DNA of 64,000 bases from Brugia malayi (taxonomy: Eukaryota; Nematoda; Chromadorea; Rhabditida; Onchocercidae), in NCBI RefSeq assembly GCF_000002995.4, contig NW_025062478.1:3014001-3078000 (forward strand), given 5' to 3'. Shown piece after piece: positions 23,695 through 36,958 of this stretch; position 1 is the first letter of the stretch, and every line of letters starts with the position of its first letter. Position numbers and translations under genes: made by a program. Under the pieces are notes generated by a model. That model worked only from the letters and a program-made list of their open reading frames with translations, was not told where the DNA came from and did no database searches.

Positions 23695-26509
23695 CCAGAG
23701 TAGTTCTGAATCATTTCATTTGATAGAAAATAAAATTTGTTATTAATACTATAAAGAATTCATTTTCTTACGACAATATTAATCAATCATAGAGTGAAAT
23801 ATTTCATGCAAATAATTGAAGCTTTAAAATCTCACGGAAAAAAGAAACAGTCATTTTCCGCTTCTTAAAAATTCTCAGAAAAAAAAAGTAAACGGTTAAA
23901 GTAATCAAATTCAAATGATTATTTCAAAATGAGAATTTTGAATTTATCTTATTACAGCCTTCTGAAATGCTAGTCTGATTAAAGCAATTCACGTAGAAAA
24001 ATATTTAATAGGTTCTAATATAACGATACATTTAAAGCTTTTAGCAGTTTTTAAATTAATTCAAGCATAAAATTTCTATATAACAAAAAAAAAAAAAGCA
24101 TAAAAAAAAAACAAAAAAACTAATTCTGAGGTTCGAACTTCTTAAATTTTCTAATGTAAATAATCCATCTTTTATTTTCCTCGATTTTCTGCATTATTTT
24201 TCAAAACATTTAGATAACGAAAAAAAAAAAAAAAAAAACTTTTTTTTACATTTCCTAAAATTTATTATTAAGAAGTTAATATGTGTATATGGTAGATTAA
24301 CCTTGTAACAAAATAATTATAAACAATTTTACGAATAATACCGAAATTTTCTTTATTACTTGATCACAGGACGAGCAAAAATAGCAATGACAGCTATGAG
24401 TGATAAAATAACTTGAAAAGTGATAAATTTTAACACAACGATAAGAAGGAGAAAAAAAGAAAAACACGTAAGGCTTAACACATAATAAAAGATATAAAAT
24501 ATTTATAGGAACAGAAACTTTATATACAATAGAAATTATCAAAAAATATTCCAAAAAAAAAAAAAGGAAGTAATATTCATATGCAACATAATGGAAGAAA
24601 AAAATAATAAAAGAAAACGATACAGTAGCAGAAAATATCATTGTATATGAGAGATAATTAATTATGATGAAAATAAAAATGGAAGAAAATCATTGCTATG
24701 ACCTTGGCCGAAACATTATGACCGTTTTCATTAACAGTTAAGATCTGCCTAAAAGAATATCTGTCTCTCATCTCACTTCTCAATCATTAGTTGAAGATTC
24801 AATCAAGAATACTTTTTTTTTTCTTTTATCAGTATTCTTGATCAGAAAAAAAAAATTATATACTTATCAGTGTGATAAAACCCATAACTTTTTTTTTTTT
24901 TTTTTTGCTCATTTAAATTAATTTTTCCAATATATTAATTTAAAAACGTACATACAAAAATACCATTAACAAAAAGTAGAGAGAAAAAGAAAGAGAAAAC
25001 TAAAAAAAAAGTATATATATATATAAATTAAAATATATAAAATGAAAAGCTTTTTTTTTTCTCCTCCGAAATAAACTTTCACAAATTTTATTTCTTTCCT
25101 TGAAAAGTTAGCCTTAAAAAAAAGAAGGAGAAAGTAGTTTAGCATAATAAAATTATATTCATAACTTCATAACTTAACAAATACCTTTCATAGAGAAAAA
25201 AAAAAAAAAAAAACCTTTTCAATACCGCTAATAATTACCACACTTTTCTCTCTTCTTTTTCTCTCTATACCCTTCTGCACTTCCCATATTCACCGGAAAT
25301 AAGAGATGTGAAAACGGATCACCTGACTCGTTGCTACTCCACAAACTAATCAACAACTTTTTTTATTATCTCATAATATTTGTTTAGCTTTTTTTTCTTT
25401 ACTTTATATTTTTGCTAATGTAAATTTTCAAAAATTATCTCAATTATCTCACTTTCCTCTTTCATTAATTCAAATCATTATTCCTTAACTAAGGACAACA
25501 TTTTAAAATTAAATTATAATAACCACTTAACTAATCTCTGTTCATAAATTTAAACATTGCCATCAAACTAACAAACAGTGAACATCATTATCATCACCTA
25601 TTATTATCATTATTATTCAGTATGAAAAAAAAAAAAAAAAAAATAACTAATTTGCATTTTATAATGATTCAACAAAAAAAAAATTCAAAAAAAAAAAAAA
25701 AAAAAAATGAATTCCACTTTTTTTTCTATTGTCATTTCAATGGAATGTACTTGACAATTTGTTAAAAATGCCTAAGAAAGATAGTTGTACCTCATAATAT
25801 TATTCCACCATATCGAATGAAAGAAAAATTCATTATCACATTTCAAAAAAAAAAAAAAAAAATGGAAAAGATGCAAAAACTTTTTTGCATTATAAAATAT
25901 GAAGAAAACAATTATTCAGTTAATGAGAGATAATTTTTTTTAAAAAAGGAAAGAAAAAATATGGAAAATAATGGTAAATAATTCTTGCATTTATATAATT
26001 AACTTATAGATAGACAAGAAAAGTGAATAAAAAGTAATTTTTGTGTTGTATCATCATTGAAAAAAGAAAAAAAAAAAAAGAAGACAACTTTCAGCTAGCT
26101 TTGTTTCATCTAATTTTTAATCTTATCTTTAAAGTCATTTCTGTTTTCTTTAAAATGATGATAAAACAACTTACAGCAAAACGTTATTTGCTTTCTTTGC
26201 TTTATTTTGAATAAAAATATAATCTCTAACTTTTAGCTGTAATTGAAATACTTATTTTTTTGCAGTAAATTCGACAACAAAACAGTTAGTTTCTCACTAT
26301 CAAAACACTATTAAAATGAGCTAGTTTAAATGAGCATAAAAAAAAAATCTAAGGAATCTAACTACCATCGTTTAGACCAAGTTGATCCTAAAGTAAGTTA
26401 ATTAAAAAAAATAAATAAATAAAAATCATGATAAATAAATTATCAGTGATTAATTAAATTGTTGTTGCATTTTCTACTGATAATGATGATATTATTGTTT
26501 TGGTTAAAA
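23695..26509. other. Spacer between snx-6 3' end and gck-3 5' end
   Basis: Highly AT-rich with many A/T runs (for example 25600-25710). It must contain the gck-3 promoter and snx-6 3' UTR. The gap of about 2.8 kb argues against a nematode operon between these two same-strand genes. No coding exon was recognised. Confidence 0.55.
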
Positions 26510-29500
26510 TCATTGCGTATCCAATGCTTGTTCCAATAAAGCTATTTGTGCCTGAAAATAATTCATTTACTATCGAATGTTGTATTTAAACGATAACAAT
26601 CGACAATTTCAATAATTAATCAAATAGAAGCAAAAAAAAAAAAAAAACACAGAGCACTACAACAATGATCTTTTTTGCAACCACATGAATGAATAATGGA
26701 AATACAAAAAATGATTAAATCTCAGTGAAATTGACATCATCAACGGCATTAATATGGGTTTGATAGATCATTATGAAGTGAATAAAAATAGAGCATAATA
26801 AATTCAAACAACTTCAGCACTCACTCGAAATTCAATTCAACAACGGTAATTCATTTTTGCAGGAAAAAAAAATGGAATCTACTAAAATGAAAATATTGTT
26901 GAATAATTTTCACATAAATGACATCAAAAAAATGAAATCAGTAAAAGAAATACCTAATATATGAACTTATGTGAGTGAAAATAAAATTAAAAAGAAAAAA
27001 AAAAGACAGAAAACTAAGCGATATGAGGATAAGGACAATACAATATAAATAACAATTACAGAAATACTTAAATAGCAGAGAAAATTACGATCCTTTTTTA
27101 AGTATTTCACTTCCTAAAGTTAAAAATACCATACTAAGACAACAGTAAAAAAAAAAAGTTAGCTTTAAAGAGATTTTGATTTATGATTGTTACCTTAGCA
27201 TGTTTAATCTGAAGATCAGCCAGATCGGTTAAATTCTTCTTGAACGCAGTCAATCGTCTCTTCTTCAAATCCAACAATTCGCCTTTTGCAACTTCACTAA
27301 TATCTTCAAATTTCTTGCAAGCTTCACTTTGCTCCGCTTCCGCCTAAACAATTTTGTTAACTTGATGTTTAAAAAAATACAATCAATCATTGTAAAACTC
27401 TGTGAGAAATTTCGAATCCATTTTAATCCATGTAATGAAAAAGACTTGTATTCGAATGGTTTCAAAGAAAAGTGGATTCGAAATTCATTGATTAATTTCA
27501 AACTTTAAGAATTAAAGAAGTATTAATGAAGAATTAAATCCCAGTATATTTTACTTACAACCAGTAAAAAATGCAACAGCATATTCAGTCACATCAAATA
27601 TAGATTATTCAAATTCTATTCAAACAAAGGTACGCCTTAATAATTTCATAAATAAAATAGGCCTTAAAACAAATTCTTAATGATCTTTAATCATAATAAA
27701 ACCAGATTATTTTGAAAACGTTGTTATTTGACTTAATGATTCAAAAATGTTAAAAGAATATGAAAAATACCCGTGGTATATCTTTATTGCGTCCCCTAGC
27801 ACGCTCTAAAGTTTTGTTTGCTCCTTCATAGTTTGCCAAACAACGCATCCTACGATACAGAAGGTCCTACAGCAAAAACAAGTAGTTCGTAAAAAATTAA
27901 AAAACAAATAATCATTAAAAGTTTAAATCATAAACACGCATTAGAGTTCTTAGAAAAGCCAAATGACTAAGTAATAATTGTAACCCATCGATGCTATTAA
28001 AATCGTATTTTTACTACAAAAAAAAAAAAATTTTAACTTTTGCCCTTAGTTGTACAACAATAATTATATCATTACAGTCAAAAATGATGCAAAAGATCAG
28101 AATTTCAAGAGAACGAATTAAAATTTTAAGCAACTTTAAAAAAATTGAAATCCTTTCAATACATATAGTTTCAACATCTAAGATCTATTAATTTATTACC
28201 TTAGCTGCATCTGTATCTTTCATATAGTATTGAAGAGTATCACCCAATTTTAATTCCTCATCAGTCGCTACTCGACTCTAAAAATATTCAGAATATTTCA
28301 GTAACCAATGCCAAAACTACCGGAATCAACTCAATTATTTAAATGATTATTTCAATTTGCTTTAATCATGTAAAGTGGAGTAAATTAGGTTAATATAATT
28401 GGTTACAAAATATAAATATATAGTTGAATTTCATAATTAGAGAAACAAATATTACAAAACAACAAGAAATACTTTCATTAGTGCTAAAGATATATGAATG
28501 TTAAAACAAGAGGTCAATCATCTCACCTCATGTTTCTTTAGTTTTTCGAAAGTGAGTGACCTTCGTACCAAATCTTTTTGCAGGTCACGATCCAACTCCT
28601 GCAGCGCCATTTTTTCAAGACATGAACCAATTCGTGCATATGAATCAGCTATGTCTGGAAAAAAATTTCAACAAAAATTTATCAAACATTTAACAGTGTT
28701 GTTTCTTACAGAAAAAGGAAGAGAATTTTCATTTTTTTTTTTTTTTTTTTCTTTTTTAGATAAAATAAATTACATCTGCGGGTTGTTAGGATAAAATGAT
28801 CACACTAGGATGATAATACGATATATAATATCGATTTCTTCATCAATTCTCAGCAGTATTAAATGAGAGAATTTTAAAAGCTTTTCCTCTTTTAAATAAG
28901 ATTACTCTTCTCTTATAAATAGCAATGCAAAATATATGACTATAATTCAAGCTTCTTGTACAGCAATAAAAGTAGTTCGCTCACAAAAAAATTAAAAAAA
29001 AACTCCGAATAGTTTTGATTCTTTTTCTTTCTTTTTTTTTTTTTTTTGGGAAAAAAAAAACATAAAAATGTTATTCAAAATGCTTTTAAAAAATTACAAA
29101 TACTTCAGTGCATTTAAGGCCTTCGAAATTGCTAAATGTAAATGTCCAATATATAATATAAAAGCATATTTGAGAATTAATTAATAGCAACATTCTATCA
29201 TCTGCTTATCATCTTACAAATCTAATTTACAATTTAAAGAATAAAATCAACCAATAGAAAGTGTTTCGTACATTATTTAACAGATGATAATTTTATGAAT
29301 AAATAAGTTCCAATTGTTGAATTGCCTATTTTATGCTTACTTATCAATGAAACTTATATGACATTTTTGCACTTTTTCCTCTCTGTTCGTTTATCTATAA
29401 AATGGTGCTTACGCATTATTTTGCGTCAATTCACCATTAAATAAATACTAGGATGATAAGATAAGGAAAAAAAAAAAAGAATTCTTCATTAGATGATAGT

Positions 29501-30118
29501 TAAATTGTTTGATAAATCTAAAAAATCTCCTCATTTTTATTTTTCTTTTACAAAGTACCTTAAAAAAATTAAGCGAATAATACTTCTCAGAGAATTATGT
29601 ATAATGATAAAATAGAGAAAAAAAAAAGTGAATACACTAGAAATGAAAAAAAAGAAAAAGTATAGAAAAAATGTAAATCGTTAAGAAATAATTCAAAGAT
29701 TGCATAATAAAATAGAAAAAAAAAAAATGAGAGGTAAAAAAAATTGATGAATTATTAATTTAATAATGATAATGATATATGATGATAAAAAAATATTTTA
29801 AAAAATAGAAAAAAAAAAAAAAGAAAAATGACACACAACATCACTTCGTTTCAAAAAAAGAAAAATGAGCTATAAAAAAGTAACATAAATTGATGCACCA
29901 TTTTAGAGAATAGCAATTTAAATATTATCAAATATATAATTTCCCATATTTATAAGATCATCAGAACTATTTATTATTACACAATCAAAATGAAAATGAT
30001 AAAAATGTTATTATAATATTATGAATTTAAATAATGACGAAAATAACATAAATCTGAAAGAGTAATCGAAATACTCAACAAATAATACTTTTCAGAGATG
30101 AATAGTTAAGATTAAAAG

Positions 30119-30157
<39 letters not shown>

Positions 30158-33100
30158 AAGAAAAGAAGTAACTGAAAAGATTGATATTTGATATTTAAAA
30201 GGTTGAAATCAACAATTTACTTGATTTTTGAAACTAGAAAATCATAAAATAAAATAAATGAAATTGATAAAATTTAACTAACTCATAAATGCATACATCA
30301 AATATATCTACCATATACTTTTCTTTCTTTCGTTTTTTTCTTTTTTTTTCTTGAACCAAGCAAGATTAATGTTACCTCGTTCTTTAAATTAATGTGTTTC
30401 TCCTCTTTCTTTCAGACTTCAAATTTCCGCAATTATTTTCTCTCTTCCTCTCTCTCTCTCTCTCTTTCTTTTTACGATCTTTACAATGCAAATACATCAA
30501 TTCTACTTACAACTTCGTTCATAAAAATTAAATCATAAAAAAAAAAGAAGCAAAAGCAATACCAAAAGAATAGATGAATGAAGAGAGAGGAAGAGAAAGC
30601 AAGAGAGAAGAAGAGAAATGTTACAAAAATAAAAAGTGTAGGAGAGAAAAAAATAAAATGGTCTCGAGCATCTTTACAAAATTTGGAATGCTATAAAAAA
30701 AAGTTTGAAAATGTTCTTTCATTCTTTGTAAGAAAAAAGAAAAAGGAAAAAAAAAAAACCTCAATAAAGATCAATAATCATTAGCAAATCTTTTTTCAAA
30801 ATATAAGTGAATAAACAAATATTTGTAAAGTAAACAGTATTGTTAGAAATAAGGAAGTAATTGTACAGATAACATGAATATTATTAATAATATTATTTAT
30901 TAAATTTGTAGATTTCTAAAATAAAATCTAATACAAAGTTATGTTTATATTAATGATGAAACAATGAAACATCATTACTCAAACTTAAAAACTTTGTAAA
31001 CCCACAAAATTATTTGCTACTTTCAATTCTACCTTAAAAAAAAAAAAAAAAAAATCTTAAGCGACAAATATAATAAGATAAATTTGGTATTAATAATAAG
31101 ATGAGCTAATGTCTCAGTAAAAATGATAATGAATTTGTTCGATGAACATAGGATAGATGAAACAATGAGAACATATTTAGTACAGTAATTGTGCCTCACA
31201 GATACGCAATAATTATTCGATTAATAATTGGTGACATAATAATAAATTCTTTTTTCAAGTTGAAAAATAAATAAGCAAAATTAATTGAAATGAAAAAAAA
31301 AAAAATTTCTGCAAAAATTTTAATACAATGGATAGGAATCCAAAATGTAGAAAATAATTTAAAATATTCATGTAACAAATATCATTGGTTGCGATAATTT
31401 AAAAGAAAAAAAATTTGCAAAATTACAATGATACAAAAGAAAAAGTAAAGAAAGAAAAACAAAATGGAGTAGAAAGATTAGGAGAGAGGAAGGAAACGAA
31501 AGTAAATGATTATCACGAAGTGCATATCTGAAAAGAATTTTAGTAAATTGTTACTGAAATGATATTTTGCAAAAAAACACAGATAAAAAAAGAAACGAAT
31601 GGAAGAAGAAAGGAAAGTTTTGCAAACAAATTTTTTCAAAAATAAAATACACAATTTTGTAAAATATAACCGATACTCAAATTAAATCTTCTCTACAAAG
31701 CATAAGTGATATTCGATAAATCTATTTCATTACCATCATTTTCCTTCTTTATGAACCAAAGAAAAAAAAAAATTTTTTTTTTTTTTGAGGGAAAAGAAAT
31801 AAAAACGAAAGTAAAGATGAAATCAGAGAACAAATGTATAATCATAGAAAGATGAAAAAAGTTAAAGTTGCAAGACAATAAGTCTTACTTAGCCATAATT
31901 AATTTCCAAGGATAAATCTTAAATCATTTTAGGAATTTCTTTTAATATTACTTCGGAAAAAAAGATGCACAGTACAGAATTACTTCATTTATCTACAATT
32001 AATAAATATTCCTAAGAACAAAAAAAGTAAACAAAGATAGAAAAAAAAAAAAAACAATGAATCACCTCCAACTCAAAAATTTTCCTATATAAGGCAAAAA
32101 GAATGTACTATCTTTGTTTTTCAATAAATTATTAATAATTGGTATGAAAAAGTTGAAAACATCAAAACAAGCAATGATAAGCACAGTGATTAAAAGATTA
32201 AAAATAAATCAAAAGATGAGATATTAAAAGTATTTTTTTTTTTTTTTGGATACGATAGAAGTTTAATCCATTCTCTCATCTGAAAATATAATCTAAAAAA
32301 AAGAATTTTACACGATGATTGGAAAAAAAGGAAGCTAGATAACTAATAGATCAATGAGCAAATTATTCGAAAAGAATGTAATAGAACAAATTATAAGCAA
32401 TATTCTGAACAAACAATTCATTGCAAATCTAAAGAAAATAAGGCTCGTCACATACTTCACATGAATGTTTAACAAGGAATAAATTAAACATCAACGATTA
32501 AAATGAATTTAAACATCATTTTTTAAATTCTTCATGAAATCGTTTCTAAGATATCTATAATTTCATGAATTTATAATTTTGGATAAACAGAACTTAAAAC
32601 GTCATAATAAACTGCAAATTTTTATTTTACACACAACTGTAAGTGATAAGCACTTATTTTTGTTTAAATAATCAAATATTAATGATAATGATAAGGCCTC
32701 GGCGGATAAAATATTTCACTTTTTGAAACTTTAGAGGTTGTGAATTAGATTTTCTTTTTTACAAGTAATTTAGTAAATCAAATCAGCAAAGAGGAAAAAT
32801 TTCAAGATTACATAAGTGTTAAAACGACTAATAGATTACCATAATTATTGGAGCTAACCAGAATAAAAAATGAATTAGTCGGAGATTCTATGAAAAACAA
32901 ACGAATAAAACTGGAAACTAACTTTTACGAAGTCGTGAAATTCTGTCACATCTTGATGAAGCTTCCTTAACATGAGTATAATACTCAACCAAATAGTTCC
33001 GCTCATGTTCAAAGAAATCATCGACATCTTTCTACAAAAAAGAAACTATAAAATTATAATTATTCAACCATCTTTTTCCCATTACTTATCAGGCATAAAA

Positions 33101-35354
33101 ATCGGATAGATAAGATCTGAGAAAACTACGAATCTAAACAATAATTCACTATGCATTAATACTTTTGATATGTTGAGAACCATAACATAAAAGAAATAAA
33201 ACATAATATTATGCATTTTCTCCTACCTGCCCTGACAGTAATACTTCGTCGGCAGATTGTGTTAATCGTTTCCAAAACGATCCAACAAGTTCCTTTTTAT
33301 TTCTTGAACGAACCGAAAGCTAAAACAAGAATACAATATAATAAACCAGTTTGTCATGTGAGTTTAAAAAAAAAAAAAAAAAGAAACATACACATATAAA
33401 AAAGTTTTGTGAACGATTTATTATCTGTTAACTGCTATCAATCATAACAATTTTATTCTTTGTGTTTTTATGCTAAATCCATCTATTAAGCGATATAAAA
33501 TGTCACAGATTGATGGGAAATGTAACAGATCTTTTTCCAGTCTCAATTATCAGATGATAACAAACATTTCATCAATTTCTCATTAAATGATAGCAATTTT
33601 TATAACAGTTGTGAAATAATGAAATAATCACAAATTCATTAGGTTGAAAAAGTTCAATATTTGTAAGAACACTTACATCTTGTTCATATTCTAAGAAGAT
33701 TCGGAAATTAGGATCATTCCTTAAAACCGGATGTGCCGCAAGACGACAAAGAAACACCTCATGCATGGCAACCGTCTTCTTGAATGTTGCAAGATATTCT
33801 CTGAAGCTTTGATGACTCGAGTAATTTAATAACAACTAGTTATCTTGAAAAGTAAACATCAGGTAATCGACTACGAAAAAAAAAATCTCGAAATGATTTA
33901 TTATTTCTTAAGCGGCATTTATAAAAAAGAAAAAAGTATTCACCAACAAAAAAAAAACCGAAATTTTTGGAAAGAAAACAGTCTAAGTATGAAGCTTTCT
34001 TCTTTCTTCTTCATCTTTCGCTACCACTATGAATTTTAAAAGTTATTGTCAATTACACTAATGACTAGCTTACTGCTCCAATTCTTGTTTCATTTTGAGA
34101 AATTCATCTTTAGTCATCGTTGATTCACCTTCACCTAATCTTTGAAGTTTTTCACGTGATGCATCGAAATCCGGTCGTGGTGGTGCTGGAGGAATCTGCA
34201 AACAATTTCAATCATAAATAGCTAAGAAACCGCAAATAATAATAAAAAGAATAGTACGTTTTTCACAAAATATTGCTACTGTAATTTCAAATAATTTGAT
34301 ACTGAAACATACAATAAAACCTGCATATGCTTCATTTTCTTCTAAACATGTATGCAACCAAATAAATTCCTCATGTTCTCGTACAACGCTGACTTCATTT
34401 TTTGAAAAATCCAAAAGTGTTGTCCTTGTATGAACAGTATATTTCACCTAAATTAGCATCATCCCAGAAAAAAAAAAAGCAAAAATATATACAAAAAAGT
34501 TGATTTCAAGACTGCATTAAAATATCTAAATTTGTTTAAAAAAAAAAAAAAAAAAAAACCCTTTTTGAACAAATTTTAACAAAATATAAACAAAACAACA
34601 TGAATGGTGCTTAATATACTCTTTATTTCATATATATAAGTTTTGCATATACCTAATTATTATTATATTACTGTTCACTTAAATTAATTAGATATTTGGT
34701 TCACCAATTATTATTCACTTGGAAAAAAGACATAAAGTGACAAATATAAAATGAAAATAATAAGCATAACACCTACCTTATCTTTTTCAGAAAGTGCATC
34801 CGAAATATCAACAATTAGACTATTATCTTTCGACAGATCAACATTAATTTCTTCGGTACGATGCTATTAAAAAGAAAAAATTGTTTATTTCAACTTTTAT
34901 CGTTACACTACATATCAATTATATATACAGTGATTAGCACAGATGATACATGTGCTATTTTGAAGTTTCACAAATGATTTCAAATGAAATTAAGGAAAAT
35001 AATTAACGACAAAATCCAAATATCATATTTTGTTGAATAAATTAGTTAATTAAATAAACAAAGCAATTTTGCCCCCAAAAAAAAATTCAAAATTACAATT
35101 ATCAAAGCTATGAAAAGTATTTGGAAAAAATTTTGTAAATTTATTTTGCAAACAAAGAAATTCCAATTCTTTGTTTATTAGACAAACTGCTCATCGATGA
35201 AATAAATCAAACTTACAGTTCTTTCGTCCAAAGCATCACCATCTTCCAATGAAGTTGATGTTTCATCATTTTTTCCAACATCTTCATCACTACTTAACAA
35301 ATCTAATGGATTTGCGATTGTTGTTTCACCTTTTCCATTCATAATTTCAGCCAT
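26510..35354 (-). CDS. snx-6: SNX-6, PX-BAR sorting nexin (SNX5/SNX6 type)
   Basis: Membrane-curving sorting nexin of the retromer/ESCPE-type endosomal recycling machinery. Exons: 35354-35217, 34863-34777, 34447-34313, 34195-34074, 33800-33677, 33319-33227, 33031-32923, 28654-28527, 28277-28200, 27866-27771, 27343-27194, 26551-26510; all phases close, 433 aa. After a short acidic N-terminus, [19 protein letters not shown] and [12 protein letters not shown] start the PX domain (about 50-200), which continues through [37 protein letters not shown] and FLEYEQDLSVR. The BAR part (about 210-433) holds [29 protein letters not shown] and [13 protein letters not shown] and is rich in charged coiled-coil helix. 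The start ATG at 35354 is the first in frame. One intron (28655-32922) is 4.3 kb, far longer than the rest. Confidence 0.95.
28655..32922 (-). other. Large snx-6 intron
   Basis: This 4.3-kb intron interrupts the BAR domain between ..SRLRK and NIADSY... It contains A/T runs, a GA microsatellite (30127-30152) and a CT run (about 30440-30465). Lys- or Phe-rich frames inside translate homopolymers. No nested gene was recognised. Confidence 0.8.
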
Positions 35355-36958
35355 ATTATTCACCTTGTCTTTCTCACTACCTTTACAATTACGATTTCTT
35401 TCAGCAAAATTAATTTTTAATCATATTATTCATATATAAACAAGAAACCCAAATAATTAAAACCTGGACCAAATTTAAATTCAAGAGTCGAATTACTTCA
35501 AATCAAAAGTTCTTTCATGCCATTCTCAATAAAACATATGCATGTGAAGATGGATAAATTAAAACTAAAACATCAAATAAATCGCATAACATGATCGTAT
35601 GAATAAATTTACAGGAACCAAAAAGAAAAAAGTGAAATTAAATGCAGTAATCTCGATGAAGTAAATTAAGTAAAGAAGTAAATCGATTAAAAAAAACCAA
35701 ATGTCACACTCCATAACTGACTTCTTCGATAACATCAATCATAAGCAACATGAAACATCAACTTAGCACACTAGAACCTATCTTTTCCATTTAAAAGTTT
35801 TTGATCTTTAATTTTTAAAATTTTGCCAATTAAAAAATTTGCTGAAAATTAATAAAACAAGGCTATATTTGTAAGCATACTATAATAGTATTCTGAATAG
35901 ATCAAATAATAACAGTGGAATAATTAAAAGCCTTTTTCTATCTGTTTCGTTCTCTTAAAAGAATTTTATAATTTATCGTAGACTTTTCACATCATAAATA
36001 ATTCCACTCCATTTATCATAACTACGCTGATAACATGTGAGAGAACTCAGATATACAATATTGCATAAATAAAATGTATTTACTCATCTTTAAGATGAAT
36101 TTTAAACATTTTGGTATCGAACTTTGACAAAACATAAATATGCAATTACTTAATTAGCAGTTTATAATGTAATCACATAGTTTAGCATTAAATTTACTAA
36201 ATTAACGCATTCATATATGTCAAACGTGTTACCAAGGACTGTAAAACAATCCTAATATTTCTAATCTGAAATATTTTTGGTTAACAAATGTGAAAATCAG
36301 ATAAATCATTATATTATATAAGACAATAGAAATATGTAATCCTAATAATTCTAATTTGGAATATTTTTTGCTAGCGTACGTGAAAATCAAACATGCCGTT
36401 ACATTACATAGGAAAATATAAAACATATAAATGACGACGGGACGCGACGTCATGTATTTGTGCCACATTGATTTGGTCGGAATAATATTTTCAAACCTTT
36501 CTATTAAATTTTCAAATGATAATTTGAAATGAAAACAATGCTTTGTGATACTTCCATTTATCTTCTCATTCTTTTTTCTTTTTTTGTTTCTTTTGAATAT
36601 CTTTTGACCTTTCTAATTTATAACCTTTACATATCATATTTTGATTATATTTTTATTATTACCTTTTCCAATCTTTTTTGTTTCTTATTTCTTTACATTT
36701 TCCACATCTTTCTATTTTACTTTCATGATCTTTTTCTCTTTAATATTCTTGTTATATTTCATTATTTTTCAGAAGTAATTTTCATTTGGTTTTACAAATT
36801 TTTAGTTTTTCACTTTTTTCTTTGTTTTTTTTTTTTTTCTTAAAAAATATTGTTTGTGTTAGAAATGAAACGATACCATACTAAAACTTTGATGGCTTTC
36901 TTAAATTTCAAGCTTATTATTGTAGAAACATTAAAAACAGAAAAACGATTGCAGGCTA
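35355..36958. other. Divergent intergenic region snx-6 / bora
   Basis: Head-to-head spacer that must hold both promoters. It contains a diverged direct duplication of about 93 bp at 36246-36431. A TTGCAG just before the bora start (ends 36954) could be a trans-splice or 5' UTR acceptor. Confidence 0.6.
36246..36431. repeat. Diverged 93-bp direct duplication
   Basis: Two adjacent copies share ATCCTAAT.(A/T)TTCTAAT.TG.AATATTTTT.. and CGTGAAAATCA-like parts. A - strand open frame of 79 codons (36468-36229) runs through both and repeats a hydrophobic LIFT...KY..LE.LGL pattern. I do not regard it as a proven gene. Confidence 0.6.

Noticed and set aside
24120..24140. GAGGTTCGAAC as a tRNA T-loop (B box)
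   Set aside because: No acceptor stem, D-arm or anticodon arm could be built around it.
24297..24641. 114-codon Phe/Tyr/Ser-rich - strand frame
   Set aside because: No similarity recognised; composition matches AT-rich spacer and no splice context supports it.
23577..35354. snx-6 and gck-3 as one operon
   Set aside because: The genes share a strand, but about 2.8 kb separates them, much more than the usual operon spacing of nematodes.
36529..36843. 104-codon Phe/Leu-rich + strand frame upstream of bora
   Set aside because: Composition of a T-rich spacer; no recognisable domain, start context or splice partner.
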